A stretch of 64,000 bases of DNA from CAMBRQ01 sp945870325 (GTDB taxonomy: Bacteria; Bacillota; Clostridia; Lachnospirales; Lachnospiraceae): NCBI RefSeq assembly GCF_050313795.1, contig NZ_JBNPMC010000007.1, positions 1-64,000 of the forward strand. Reading direction: 5' to 3'. Shown here piece after piece: positions 16,693-25,514 of the stretch. A model generated the notes under the pieces. That model made no database searches. It was not told the origin of the DNA and saw nothing but the letters and a program-made list of their open reading frames with translations. Position numbers and translations under genes: made by a program. Each line of letters opens with the position of its first letter. The stretch's first letter is position 1.

Positions 16693-17237
16693 TTGTGATT
16701 GCGGATTGTAAGAAGGATCTTCTCCAGGATCTTTGTTAATTCTTCGGGAGTTTCTCTCATTCCATTTGATGCCCAGGAGATATACAGGTTGTATAGTGCG
16801 CCTGCGAATGCCTGCAGACCGTAATAGTGTTCGATGCCATCTTCCGGAGCATGCCACATCTCAAGTACATATTTGCTGATGGAAGTCAGAAGCATATGAC
16901 CTAGTCCGCTTTGAAACAGGCTGTCGAGGAATTCCTTGTGCTTTTCAAAATAAGAAAAGCAATGGAGCATATGAGCGGATTCGTAGCATTGTGTATTCAA
17001 AGGCAGTTGCCTGGCTTCTTCTTGGTAACCGATTAAGATGTCTTCCAGATAAGTAGAGAAGATATCTTCTTTGGAGTGGTAATTGCGATAATACGTCATC
17101 CTTGAGACGCCTGCCTTCTCAGTGAGTTCGCAGACGGATATGGCAGAGAGTGGCTTTTCCTTTAATAATTGTATCAGAGCAGTAACCATGCATTCTCTGG
17201 CTAGTGCATTCGCTTGATTCTTTCGATTTTTATTCAT
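16689..17237 (-). CDS. TetR-family transcriptional regulator
   Basis: A 182-aa regulator with an N-terminal TetR HTH: NALARECMVTALIQLLKEKP, ISVCELTEKAGVSRMTYYRN, YHSKEDIF. The C-terminal ~120 residues are an all-helical ligand/dimer domain with an aromatic- and Cys-containing pocket, a TetR_C type common in Firmicutes. I chose the ATG at 17237 because it follows a G-rich binding site (AGGGGG on the minus strand); the upstream ATG at 17276 lacks one. It is convergent with the EamA exporter and may regulate it, though promoters are far apart. Its own leader contains the spaced inverted half-sites TTGTAAC (17255) and GTTACAA (17300), a weak operator candidate. Confidence 0.87.
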   Translation of the reverse strand: MNKNRKNQANALARECMVTALIQLLKEKPLSAISVCELTEKAGVSRMTYYRNYHSKEDIFSTYLEDILIGYQEEARQLPLNTQCYESAHMLHCFSYFEKHKEFLDSLFQSGLGHMLLTSISKYVLEMWHAPEDGIEHYYGLQAFAGALYNLYISWASNGMRETPEELTKILEKILLTIRNHN

Positions 17238-17379
17238 GAACAAAACCCCCTGATTTGTAACAGTTGACGGATACAATATTGAATTTGTGATTTTAAAATG
17301 TTACAATTTGTCACACTTGATTATAAGTATAATTGAAAGATATCGCAAGAAGAAAAAGGATGATATTTGCGTGATAGGT

Positions 17380-17469
17380 ATGCGATTTGAGATGAAGGAT
17401 GATGCGGAGATGAAAGATGATGCGCAGATGAAGGATGACGCGCAGATGAAGGAGGATATGCACATATGA
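17380..17469 (+). CDS. Possible 29-aa upstream ORF made of an 18-bp tandem repeat, coupled to degV
   Basis: A small frame MRFEMKDDAEMKDDAQ... formed mostly by four 18-bp repeat units (17389-17460). It ends TGA at 17467-17469, overlapping the degV start (17466) as ATGA, which is the arrangement of translational coupling. It has only a weak ribosome binding site. The fourth unit mutated to AAGGAGG and so carries the degV ribosome binding site. It may be nothing more than leader sequence. Confidence 0.3.
   Translation: MRFEMKDDAEMKDDAQMKDDAQMKEDMHI
17389..17460 (+). repeat. 18-bp tandem repeat, four units, in the degV leader
   Basis: Units GAGATGAAGGATGATGCG at 17389, 17407, 17425 and 17443, each with one to three changes. 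The last unit carries GGAGGATATG in place of GGATGATGCG. Confidence 0.85.
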
Positions 17470-18329
17470 AGACAGCTGTTATGACAGATAGCAATAGTGG
17501 AATTACGAAAGCGGAGGCGGATGAACTGGGAATATTCCTAATGCCGATGCCTGTGATTATTGATGGGGAGATCTGCTTTGAGGGTACAGATCTGACACAG
17601 GAGATGTTTTATGATGGCCTTAAGTCTGGAAAGGATGTATCCACATCACAGCCATCTCCGGGAGATGTGCTGGATATGTGGGATGAGATTCTTGAGATGG
17701 GTTACGAAGATCTGGTCTACATACCGATGTCCAGCGGTCTGAGTAATTCTTGTGAAACGGCGATTGGACTGTCGATGGATTACGATGGAAAAGTGCAGGT
17801 GGCAGATAATCATAGGATATCTGTAACCTTGCGTGAATCTGTCCTGGAAGCAAGAGAACTTGCGCAGGAGGGCGCTTCTGCAAAAGAGATTAAGGAGGAT
17901 CTGGAGGCAAGAGCCTATGATTCCAGTATCTATATTACGGTTGATACGCTGGAATTCCTGAAAAAAGGAGGAAGGGTTACGCCTGCCGGAGCGGCTCTTG
18001 GAGCAGTCCTGAACATTAAGCCGGTGCTTACCATACAGGGAGAGCGTCTGGATGCATTTGCAAAAGTGCGCGGAATGAAAAAAGGCAAACATAAGATGAT
18101 AGAAGGACTCAAGCAAGACCTGGAAACCAGATTCCGGGATGCAGATATGAGTAAAGTGGTGATTGCTGCTGCCGGTGCAGGGCTTACCAAAGAAGAGGAA
18201 GAAGAATGGACGAATGAGTTAAGAGAAGCATTTCCGCAGGTAAAAGTTCATTATAATCCGCTGTCATTCAGCATCGCATGTCACACAGGACCGGGAGCAA
18301 TCGGTACCGGGCTTGTGGTTCGAAAGTAG
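17466..18329 (+). CDS. DegV family fatty-acid-binding protein (FakB-like)
   Basis: A 287-aa soluble protein of the DegV/FakB family, which binds a fatty acid and presents it to the kinase FakA for phosphorylation. Seen: VMTDSNSGITKAEADELG at the start, FEGTDLTQEMFYDGLKSG, STSQPSPGDVLDMW, YIPMSSGLSNSCETA, TVDTLEFLKKGGRV, LNIKPVLTIQGERL, and HTGPGAIGTGL at the end, in family order. Length is standard. AAGGAGG at 17449-17455, part of the tandem repeat, precedes ATG 17466. No fakA is nearby, which is usual for paralogues. Confidence 0.93.
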   Translation: MKTAVMTDSNSGITKAEADELGIFLMPMPVIIDGEICFEGTDLTQEMFYDGLKSGKDVSTSQPSPGDVLDMWDEILEMGYEDLVYIPMSSGLSNSCETAIGLSMDYDGKVQVADNHRISVTLRESVLEARELAQEGASAKEIKEDLEARAYDSSIYITVDTLEFLKKGGRVTPAGAALGAVLNIKPVLTIQGERLDAFAKVRGMKKGKHKMIEGLKQDLETRFRDADMSKVVIAAAGAGLTKEEEEEWTNELREAFPQVKVHYNPLSFSIACHTGPGAIGTGLVVRK

Positions 18330-18393
18330 GGATACATATTTTAGCCTGATTTTCTGCATACTAAGGAAAAATGTAGAAAAGAGGGCATGGAAT

Positions 18394-18825
18394 ATGGAGA
18401 AACAGACAGTTACTTTATTGGAAGAATGTAATTCGGGATGCAAAATGGCGGTAGGTAGCATGGATCGGCTGAAAGATTTTGTTATGAATGCCAAGATGGG
18501 AAGACTTCTTGAGGATTCTAAGGACCAGCACAAGAAACTGGGAGAGGAAGCCGCAGAACTGTTGGTAAAAAGTGGCGGAGAGATTAAGGGACCGGATAAG
18601 GTGGCAACGGCATTTTCCTGGATTACTACAGAGATGAAACTTCTGATCAAGGATGATAATTCGCAGGTTGCGAAACTATTGACAGAGGGCTGCAACATGG
18701 GAATTCAGTCCATTAGCGAATGTATCAATAAGTGTCCGGAGGCGTCGCATGAAAGTATTGCGCTTGCGAAGAAACTGGTGAAGTGTGAGGAGAAACTCCG
18801 GGAGGAATTGAAGGAATTCTTATAG
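18394..18825 (+). CDS. Helical protein of unknown function, four-helix-bundle character
   Basis: A 143-aa soluble, almost wholly helical protein with several cysteines: ECNSGCKMAVGSMD near the start and GCNMGIQSISECINKCPEA towards the end. Two halves of similar helix length suggest a four-helix bundle such as the ferritin-like DUF2383/PA2169 proteins, but I cannot confirm the family. ATG 18394 was chosen because GAGGG lies ~9 nt upstream and the frame before it overlaps degV. It follows degV by 64 nt and may be co-transcribed. Function unknown. Confidence 0.6.
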   Translation: MEKQTVTLLEECNSGCKMAVGSMDRLKDFVMNAKMGRLLEDSKDQHKKLGEEAAELLVKSGGEIKGPDKVATAFSWITTEMKLLIKDDNSQVAKLLTEGCNMGIQSISECINKCPEASHESIALAKKLVKCEEKLREELKEFL

Positions 18826-18848
18826 GTAGAGTAGAATAGAGGGATATA

Positions 18849-18926
18849 AAACGCACTCAGAAGAGAGTATGATATGCCCATTGTCAAGTAGACAGGTGAA
18901 ATATCACAACACTTCGGAGTGCGTTT
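18849..18926 (+). other. Long-loop inverted repeat downstream of the helical protein gene
   Basis: AAACGCACTC (18849-18858) pairs with GAGTGCGTTT (18917-18926) over a 58-nt loop, followed by CTTTT. It may be a terminator or a relic of a mobile element end; nothing else is visible between the flanking genes. Confidence 0.4.
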
Positions 18927-19007
18927 CTTTTGTTGATTACTTAATCAATGGTCAGAAATCATACTATTTATGGTCAATGATACTTAAAAAATTGAATTAT
19001 GCTATAA

Positions 19008-19328
19008 TCAATTCAGGTGAGAAGATAAAAGTTTTAGTACCTCAAGAAATTCTTCCTGCCGTTTGAGGGGGAATTTTTCAACAACAATTTTAATCTGCTC
19101 TGAGGTAGTAAGTTCTTTATCGGGATAAACAAAGATATCACATAGAATATCCTGTGGTGCAAGCTGTAGTGCGTTGGCAATATTGCAAATACATTCCAGG
19201 CTCGGATTCGAAGATCCCTTTTCAATTCGATTCATAAGACTTGGAGAGATATGAATTGAATCAGCCAGTTTTTTCTGAGTCATGCCTTGCGACTCCCGTA
19301 AATATTTGATTCGTTCTCCGATTTCCAT
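19008..19328 (-). CDS. XRE-family transcriptional regulator
   Basis: A 106-aa regulator with an N-terminal HTH_3 domain: MEIGERIKYLRESQGMTQKK, LADSIHISPSLMNRIEKGSS, NPSLECICNIANALQLAPQD. The short C-terminal part is helical. On the minus strand AAGGAG lies 12 nt before ATG 19328; a GTG at 19349 overlaps that site and was rejected. It is divergent from the lanthipeptide operon, and the gap contains repeated TTTAC half-sites, so it may repress itself and that operon (inference). Confidence 0.85.
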   Translation of the reverse strand: MEIGERIKYLRESQGMTQKKLADSIHISPSLMNRIEKGSSNPSLECICNIANALQLAPQDILCDIFVYPDKELTTSEQIKIVVEKFPLKRQEEFLEVLKLLSSHLN

Positions 19329-19382
19329 AATGATATCAAACTCCTTCACCTATATTGTAACAGTAGAGGTAAAAAATAGAAA

Positions 19383-19418
19383 TTTACTAATATGCAATCG
19401 GTTTACAAATAGTAAATC
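19383..19418. promoter_or_regulatory. Candidate operator in the xre / lanthipeptide divergent gap
   Basis: Half-sites TTTACTAAT (19383), TTTACAAAT (19402) and the inverted AGTAAAT (19411); the last two form an imperfect dyad. Position suggests XRE binding. Motif reasoning only. Confidence 0.35.
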
Positions 19419-19455
19419 CTGGCGCGCTGTAAAGATAAAAGGATGGCATAGTACG

Positions 19456-20025
19456 ATGATATATAATATAGTTGAAGTTGAGAGCATTAAATTGGGAGTT
19501 GGAAATATCGAGAGCCTTGGATTGTCGAGCAAAGAGGTCTTAAAGGAGAGTATTTCCTGGCTGCGAGAAAGATATGAGGTAACCGAGGATATTCGTTATC
19601 TGCAAAAAGCAGTTTGGCATATCTATGCGTATTTGGAGTTAGGCTATCCCTATGAAAGTGGAGAAACAGAATTCAATATAATATTGAAGTATTTGAAAAT
19701 GGATATTGAAGAGGTATTTCCTAAAAAAAAATGGCGTTGTACCAAGGTACCGCTAACGAAAGTAAAAATAAGCCAATTATTGGGCAGATGGAATCCGGTA
19801 TTGCATTCCATGAGGGTAGGGGATGCGGTGGAAGACATTATGGATAAGGTATCAAATGGAAAAGAGGGAGAGTATATATATCACTGTGGAAAGGTTATAA
19901 AGCAGGATGCGGATCATATATTGTGGGAAAAAACGTTTAAACTCTACGTCAATAAAGAAGAAACAGTGTTTCATAATATAAATGAGAATCGATATTATGT
20001 TTTGTCTGAGGAGCGGTACTTATGA
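19456..20025 (+). CDS. Unrecognised protein heading the lanthipeptide regulatory operon
   Basis: A 189-aa soluble protein with no domain I know. It is mixed alpha/beta: the strand MIYNIVEVESIKLGVGN, a helical stretch SSKEVLKESISWLRERYEV, YLQKAVWHIYAYLELGY, a basic middle KKKWRCTKVPLTKVKISQLL, and a C-terminal strand-rich segment IYHCGKVIKQDADHILWEKT. No signal peptide or membrane helix. ATG 19456 follows AAAAGGA by 12 nt. Its stop overlaps the LytTR regulator start (ATGA), so it is translationally coupled to the two-component genes. A regulatory accessory of the lanthipeptide locus is the natural guess, from position only. Confidence 0.6.
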   Translation: MIYNIVEVESIKLGVGNIESLGLSSKEVLKESISWLRERYEVTEDIRYLQKAVWHIYAYLELGYPYESGETEFNIILKYLKMDIEEVFPKKKWRCTKVPLTKVKISQLLGRWNPVLHSMRVGDAVEDIMDKVSNGKEGEYIYHCGKVIKQDADHILWEKTFKLYVNKEETVFHNINENRYYVLSEERYL

Positions 20026-20741
20026 TAAAGATTGCGATTGTGGAAGATGAGAAGAAGATGCGGGAGATGACGTATCAATGTATAGAGTCATCGGCAGATC
20101 CTTCGGTAGAAATAGAGATTATGCAGTATACAAAGGCGGAGGGATTCCTGGATTATCTGGAGAAGGGTTGTGGGTGTGATATCCTTTTGACAGATATAGA
20201 ACTTCCGGGGATAAGCGGCGTGGAGTTAGGACGGGTCGTGCGAGAAAAATACCCGGAGATGTATCTGATATTTCTGACTTCGCATTCAGATTTTGCTGCA
20301 GAAAGTTACAGACTGGATGCATATCAATATATCATGAAGGAAGATATGGACTACAGGCTTCCGGTGGTCATGCGGGGGCTGATCCATAGAACGATTCGGG
20401 AAAGCAAAGAGTATCGTTGGATTGGTACGAACCTGGATCGAAGAAAGATCTATTATAAGGATATCATCTGCATTCGAAAGGCGAAGGCTTCAAAATACGT
20501 CGAATATGTTATGGTGGATGATGTTTGTAGGGAGAGGATAACGATCAGTCGGCTCCTGAAAGAACTAGATAGTGACATATTTATATTGGCAGACCGGAGT
20601 TACATAGTGAATATGAATCACATTATAAGAGTAAGAGGGAATACCATCTATCTTGAGGGAAATGAAAGGGTAACGATCAGCCGGGCACAGATAATGAAAG
20701 TGAAGGAGCAGATCAGCCAATACTGGAGGAATCAGGAATGA
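20022..20741 (+). CDS. LytTR-type response regulator (AgrA/ComE class)
   Basis: A 239-aa response regulator. Receiver domain residues 1-~120: IAIVEDEKKMREM (acid pocket), ILLTDIELPGISG (phospho-acceptor Asp near 57), LIFLTSHSDFA, and YIMKEDMD at the Lys site. A LytTR DNA-binding domain fills ~135-235: YYKDIICIRKAKASKYVEYV, ILADRSYIVNMNHI, GNERVTISRAQIMKVKE. It overlaps the gene before (4 nt) and the histidine kinase after (4 nt). Members answer secreted peptides, as in agr systems, which fits control of lanthipeptide production. The cognate binding sites were not identified. Confidence 0.92.
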   Translation: MIKIAIVEDEKKMREMTYQCIESSADPSVEIEIMQYTKAEGFLDYLEKGCGCDILLTDIELPGISGVELGRVVREKYPEMYLIFLTSHSDFAAESYRLDAYQYIMKEDMDYRLPVVMRGLIHRTIRESKEYRWIGTNLDRRKIYYKDIICIRKAKASKYVEYVMVDDVCRERITISRLLKELDSDIFILADRSYIVNMNHIIRVRGNTIYLEGNERVTISRAQIMKVKEQISQYWRNQE

Positions 20742-22063
20742 GAGAAGTGGTATTGCAAGGTGTTTTGGCTGCAACATCCATATGGGAAGTCTGGCTGGTG
20801 TACCAGATTGTGTATATTACGATACTGGAGAAGGAGTATCTGGGGAGGAAAGAGAAGATTATAATATGGGGAAATATTATAGTTTTGGGGAGTTTGTTGG
20901 CAGTGAACCGATCAGTGGCTTTTTTTTCGTATGTTATGCTGATGTTCAGTATTATTGTAACAAGTCTGTGTGTATGGTCGATTAAAAGAAAAGCATGGTT
21001 TTCGATTATAGGAGTTGTGTTCGCCGGTTATATATTAATTGCGGTGTTAGATTTTTCCTTTGCATTTTTGTGTATGGATTTTCTGAAAGCAGATTTTAAA
21101 CATGTGGTTTATATTTATGCGGTGTCTTGTTGGAAAAGTACTATTTATGTAGTTTCCAGAGTAATAATCTGGTATATGATTCATATGTTAAAGATGAAGA
21201 AAGCAGATATTGGAAGAGAAATACAAGAGTACAGATGGATTTTGCTGGCAATGAATTTTTTGCTTTATATGCTCATGAGAAATTATCAGATCGTGATGGA
21301 ACGAATGGTAAAAGGTAAAGAACAGATACGGGGAGTTGACAGTGGGATTTCTTTACTGATAATTTCGGTAATGATCTTATTTGCAGGACTTTTCCTTCTT
21401 AAATATCAGATTTTAAAGAAGGAAAAAGAAATTTTAATCATACGGGAAAATATGATGAGTGAAAAATACCAAGAGATGTTAAAGACGCATCAAATAGTCC
21501 ATGATATGAAGAACCATTTTATTATTTTCCAACGATATGAGCGGGAGCAGGAATGGGAGAAATTGAGCCAGTATATAGAAGAGATTAGTAGAGAACTTTT
21601 ATATACGGATATACGGAATTGGACTGGCGAAGGTGTGTTGGATTTTATACTAAGCCAGAAAAAAGCAGAAGCAGAGAGGAAACATATTAAGTTTTGTATA
21701 TCTACAACACAGTTTACAGGGTTGCCTTTTTCGGACAATGAGTGTATTTCTTTGTTCGGCAACCTGTTAGACAATGCAATAGAGGCTTGTGAAAAGATAC
21801 AAAATAAGGGCAAGCGGATAGAGGTAAAAATGAAAAAGCAGAATTTTATTTTTTCTATAGAAATATTAAATAGTATTGAAGAAGTACCGCTGCAAAAAAG
21901 TGGAGAACTTATTTCTACGAAAAAGAATAAGAATATACATGGATATGGAATAAAAAGCATAAAAAAAATAGTCAAAAAATATGATGGTACTTTTGGTTGT
22001 CAGGTACAAGAGGATGGGTTTCATGTAAATCTTTCTTTTTTTGATGACGAAAATGTTTCATAA
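20738..22063 (+). CDS. GHKL sensor histidine kinase (AgrC-like)
   Basis: A 441-aa membrane kinase. Residues ~1-225 contain six to seven hydrophobic segments, the polytopic peptide-sensing domain of AgrC/ComD relatives. A coiled region follows (EKEILIIRENMMSEKYQEM), then HQIVHDMKNHF with the phospho-His near residue 255, and the ATPase with N-box NLLDNAIEAC and the glycine motif GYGIKSIKKIVKKYDG. It forms a pair with the preceding LytTR regulator and ends 25 nt before the lanthipeptide precursor, so the ligand could be the modified peptide itself (autoinduction, inference). Confidence 0.92.
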   Translation: MREVVLQGVLAATSIWEVWLVYQIVYITILEKEYLGRKEKIIIWGNIIVLGSLLAVNRSVAFFSYVMLMFSIIVTSLCVWSIKRKAWFSIIGVVFAGYILIAVLDFSFAFLCMDFLKADFKHVVYIYAVSCWKSTIYVVSRVIIWYMIHMLKMKKADIGREIQEYRWILLAMNFLLYMLMRNYQIVMERMVKGKEQIRGVDSGISLLIISVMILFAGLFLLKYQILKKEKEILIIRENMMSEKYQEMLKTHQIVHDMKNHFIIFQRYEREQEWEKLSQYIEEISRELLYTDIRNWTGEGVLDFILSQKKAEAERKHIKFCISTTQFTGLPFSDNECISLFGNLLDNAIEACEKIQNKGKRIEVKMKKQNFIFSIEILNSIEEVPLQKSGELISTKKNKNIHGYGIKSIKKIVKKYDGTFGCQVQEDGFHVNLSFFDDENVS

Positions 22064-22088
22064 TTTTAAAGAAAGCGAGGGGAAGAAT

Positions 22089-22238
22089 ATGGAAGAAAAA
22101 TTTCTATTTGAGTGTGTAGGAGATTTATCAGAAGAACTTGTGGAAATTGATAAATTACTGCCATGCAAGGAGCGGCTTTGTAGTGTCGATTCTAAGACTA
22201 TTGGGTGTGGCCATTTTCTGACAATATACTGTTGCTAA
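22089..22238 (+). CDS. Class II lanthipeptide precursor (LanA-like), 49 aa
   Basis: A 49-residue peptide directly before lanM. The N-terminal half is acidic, with VGDLSEELVEIDKLL matching the E-x-x-L-x-E-(L/I)-D pattern of class II leaders; the C-terminal part is rich in Ser, Thr and Cys: Ser32, Ser35, Thr37, Thr45 and Cys26, 31, 40, 48, 49. The end SKTIGCGHFLTIYCC is the likely core, allowing up to three or four thioether rings. There is no Gly-Gly cleavage site, so the leader boundary is unknown. GAGGGGAAG at 22077-22085 sets ATG 22089; the frame is open further upstream. I know no named lantibiotic with this core. Confidence 0.8.
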   Translation: MEEKFLFECVGDLSEELVEIDKLLPCKERLCSVDSKTIGCGHFLTIYCC

Positions 22239-22246
22239 TCTTCTGG

Positions 22247-22298
22247 AAGGTAAAAGCGGTAGGTTCTTATTATGATACATGCTGCTTTTACCTTTTGC
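22247..22298 (+). terminator. Attenuator hairpin between precursor and lanM
   Basis: Perfect 11-bp stem AAGGTAAAAGC (22247-22257) / GCTTTTACCTT (22284-22294), then TT. It lies in the 93-nt gap between lanA and lanM. Partial terminators at this place let lanthipeptide operons make more precursor than enzyme. Confidence 0.65.
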
Positions 22299-22331
22299 AA
22301 ATATGAGAGACAAGGCGCAGAGGAGGCTGAT

Positions 22332-25300
22332 GTGAAAAGAAGTTATCTATCTGAAAGAGAATTTACTGAAAATCCGAAATGTAAAATTGACGGGAAAAAA
22401 TATGAATCCTGGAAAAGGCTATTAGGCGAAGGTATCTTAAGAATCTCTATGAAACACAACACTAATTTGAGTGCTTATATGGAGGGGAAACCATACAAGG
22501 TAAGAAATATAACAAGTAATAATGGATTGAGTAATGGAGGATTAATAGAATATATTAATATGCCATTAAGCGGTCAGGAAAATTCCCCTTTTAAAAGGCG
22601 AATCGAAGGAAAAGTGTTTTTCGCAGAGTTTTATGAGAAAATACTGAGATATGGAAAAGAAAGATTAACAGAGTTATTACAAGGTAAGGAGAAGTTTTAT
22701 ACAGAAGAGATCTATCAGGACTACATGTTGCATCTGGCAGAACAATTACAGGCAATTTGCTTAAGGACATTAATTGCAGAATTACATAATTATAGATTGA
22801 AAGGATGGTTGCAAGGGCAGGATTCAAAAGAGGAATATGATTATTTTTGCCGGGAAGTTGTCTGTAAGCCGGAGTTTATAGAGACATTGTTTGAAAAGTA
22901 TCCTGTGTTATACAGGTGTATGGAAGAACGTATAGAATGCTTGTCTGAATATTATGCCGAAGTTATTCTGCATTTTCAGACAGAACGGGATCAGATTCGG
23001 CAGATTCTGTGCAAAGGAAAGAAAACAAAGAAGATCACAAGGATCTCAGGTGGATTCTCGGATGTACATAATCGGGGGAGACAGGTTTTAAAAGTTAGAC
23101 TGGATAATGGCACAGAACTATTGTACAAGCCGCATTCTATGGAGAATGAGCAGAATTATCAGAGCCTCTTAAAGTGGCTGGAAAGAAAAACCGGAATTAC
23201 ACAAGGGTATTATGGAATATTGTCGTATCAGGATCACAGTTGGAGTGCCATTGTAGAATATAAGACCTGTACTTCACAGGAGTCGCTCAGAAGATATTAC
23301 GAGAGACTGGGAGTTCAGTTGTTCCTGGCATATTTTCTTGGGACGAAAGACCTGCACTGTGAGAATGTCATTGCATCAGGGGAATATCCGATATTGGTCG
23401 ATCTGGAGACTTTCGTGAATCATCCGCATAGTAGGAGTAGAACAACGGCAGGCGAAGAGATAATTTATCAACTGTCGAGATCCGTGTTATGTACAGGTCT
23501 GCTGCCGGTTTACAGTTGGAATCGCAGTGGTAATGGAGTCGATGGAAGCGGAATCAGTGGAAATGAGGGACAGAAGTATCCGTTTAGAGTCCCAAGAGTC
23601 GTTGACGGCAGAACATCAGAGATGCATATTGAGTATGCGTATCCGTATTCACAGAATACGCAGAACCTGGCTACTGTTCAGGGGCAGTTTTATCATCCGG
23701 TATTATATGAAGAAGAGATCCTGGACGGATACACAAGCGCTTATTCTCAAGTGATAAGCCATAAAAAAGAATTCAAAAAGATGCTAAGGTTATTACAGGG
23801 AACCAGAAGCAGGGTCCTAGCAGCAGATACACAGCGGTATAGCATGCTTTTATCAAGTTCCTATCATCCCAGCCTGATGATGGACGGGGCAGAGCGAGAG
23901 ATCTTCTTACATTCCTTATGGAAGGGGCGTGAGGAAGATGACAGGCAGATTGTTGAGAGTGAGATCAAGAGTCTTTTGAATGGAGATATTCCGTATTTTT
24001 ATTATTGTCTGGATGAAAGGAATCTGGTAACGGCACAGGGTGAGGAGATGACCGGATATTTCGCATGTTCGGGTATGGAGATGCTGTATCAGAGACTAGA
24101 TGATCTGGATGAGGCGGATCTTGAGAGTCAAGCGGAATACATCCGAATATCATTAGAACTAACGTCAGAAAACCAGGAAAAGTGTATGAATCGTGTATAC
24201 CGTGCAGAGGAGAGTGATCAGGCAGTAATGACGCGAGAGGATATGGAATCAATCGCTATAAGGCTGACCGAAAAGGTACTGAAGCATGCAGTATGGAATC
24301 TGGTGCAGACAGAGGTGAACTGGCGTATAGCACATTTTTCTTCAGAAGGAAGCAAGACATGGAATATCAGTCCGATGGGGATGTATCTATATGACGGATT
24401 GGCAGGAATGTTATTGCTAATGTATGCATTATCGGACAGAGCCATCCTGCCGGAGGTATGTAGTGCAGGATGTGCGGATGAGTATCGTCTGGCAGATAGA
24501 ATCCGGCGGACGGATGCAGACTTTCCGGGAAATGTCGAAGAGTATCATTCATATTTGGTGGAAAATGCAGAAAAAATAAGAAAAATCTATACAACGTTGA
24601 AGCATATGCTTTTTCAGTATACGGACAGGGGGATGTCATCGCTTGGCAATCTGCAGTCAGAAAATACAGGGACATATAACGGAGAAAGTTCGATTCTCTA
24701 TGTCTATCTGACCTTATACAGACAGAGCAAAGAAGCGGAGTATCTGGAATATGCCGGGAAACATGCAAGGATTGTGGAACAGTTGATAGAGAAGGATGAA
24801 AATTATGACCTGCTCTCTGGAAATGCAGGAGCAGCACAAGTATTGCTTCTTGCATATCAGGTTACCGGTAGCCTGAGATACCTGGATATGGCAGAACGGA
24901 CAGTCAGGGTATTGGAACAAAAGGGGGAGAAGCAGGAAGCCGGAATTGGTTGGATTACAGAAAAAGGAACACCGCCTATGGCAGGGATGGCTCATGGAAA
25001 CAGTGGAGTGCTTATGCCGGTAATGGCACTATGGAGAGAGACTGGAAAAGAAAAATATAAGAAACTGGCAGAGCAGATCTGGGCGTACGAGGAGTCATTA
25101 TACCGTCCGCAGATTAACAATTGGGCAGATATCAGAGGAAAAGGTTCAGAACCGATTCCGATTGATACGGTTGCATGGTGTCATGGAGCAGCGGGAGTCC
25201 TGGCTTCGAGGATATATTGTTATCGGATCGTGGAAGATCCTGAGTGGAAAGTGCGCCTCAAAAAAGATATATTGCGGGCATACGCAAAAGTAAGAGAGTA

Positions 25301-25514
25301 TTGGAAAAGGGATAGCTGGTGTCTATGCCATGGGATATGTGGTAATGTGTGGATCATGGAATATCTGAATGAAACTTTGGGAGAGGAGATGGAGGTGAAA
25401 TCGAAGATACAATTGGGTGGTGATTTTAAACTGTTGCCGCAAGAACGGATGAATCCTGGAATGATGGGCGGATATGGTGGGATTCTGTATTATCTCCTGA
25501 ATAGAAAATTATGA
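22332..25514 (+). CDS. lanM: Class II lanthipeptide synthetase LanM
   Basis: A 1060-aa bifunctional enzyme. The N-terminal dehydratase (residues ~150-650) phosphorylates and eliminates Ser/Thr: RISGGFSDVHNRGRQVLKVR, GTELLYKPHS (~262) and HCENVIASGEYPILVDLET (~341), the kinase-like active-site blocks. The C-terminal LanC-like cyclase (~720-1060) adds Cys to the dehydro residues; its zinc ligands are Cys950 in AWCHGAAG and Cys999/His1000 in CLCHGICGN. Length is standard for LanM. GTG 22332 follows AGGAGG (22321-22326); the ATG at 22272 falls inside the attenuator hairpin and was rejected. It acts in the cytosol on the peptide encoded just upstream. No LanT peptidase transporter follows. Confidence 0.95.
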   Translation: MKRSYLSEREFTENPKCKIDGKKYESWKRLLGEGILRISMKHNTNLSAYMEGKPYKVRNITSNNGLSNGGLIEYINMPLSGQENSPFKRRIEGKVFFAEFYEKILRYGKERLTELLQGKEKFYTEEIYQDYMLHLAEQLQAICLRTLIAELHNYRLKGWLQGQDSKEEYDYFCREVVCKPEFIETLFEKYPVLYRCMEERIECLSEYYAEVILHFQTERDQIRQILCKGKKTKKITRISGGFSDVHNRGRQVLKVRLDNGTELLYKPHSMENEQNYQSLLKWLERKTGITQGYYGILSYQDHSWSAIVEYKTCTSQESLRRYYERLGVQLFLAYFLGTKDLHCENVIASGEYPILVDLETFVNHPHSRSRTTAGEEIIYQLSRSVLCTGLLPVYSWNRSGNGVDGSGISGNEGQKYPFRVPRVVDGRTSEMHIEYAYPYSQNTQNLATVQGQFYHPVLYEEEILDGYTSAYSQVISHKKEFKKMLRLLQGTRSRVLAADTQRYSMLLSSSYHPSLMMDGAEREIFLHSLWKGREEDDRQIVESEIKSLLNGDIPYFYYCLDERNLVTAQGEEMTGYFACSGMEMLYQRLDDLDEADLESQAEYIRISLELTSENQEKCMNRVYRAEESDQAVMTREDMESIAIRLTEKVLKHAVWNLVQTEVNWRIAHFSSEGSKTWNISPMGMYLYDGLAGMLLLMYALSDRAILPEVCSAGCADEYRLADRIRRTDADFPGNVEEYHSYLVENAEKIRKIYTTLKHMLFQYTDRGMSSLGNLQSENTGTYNGESSILYVYLTLYRQSKEAEYLEYAGKHARIVEQLIEKDENYDLLSGNAGAAQVLLLAYQVTGSLRYLDMAERTVRVLEQKGEKQEAGIGWITEKGTPPMAGMAHGNSGVLMPVMALWRETGKEKYKKLAEQIWAYEESLYRPQINNWADIRGKGSEPIPIDTVAWCHGAAGVLASRIYCYRIVEDPEWKVRLKKDILRAYAKVREYWKRDSWCLCHGICGNVWIMEYLNETLGEEMEVKSKIQLGGDFKLLPQERMNPGMMGGYGGILYYLLNRKL

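Noticed and set aside
18849..18926. Insertion sequence
   Set aside because: Only a 10-bp inverted repeat with a 58-nt loop; no transposase or duplicated target.
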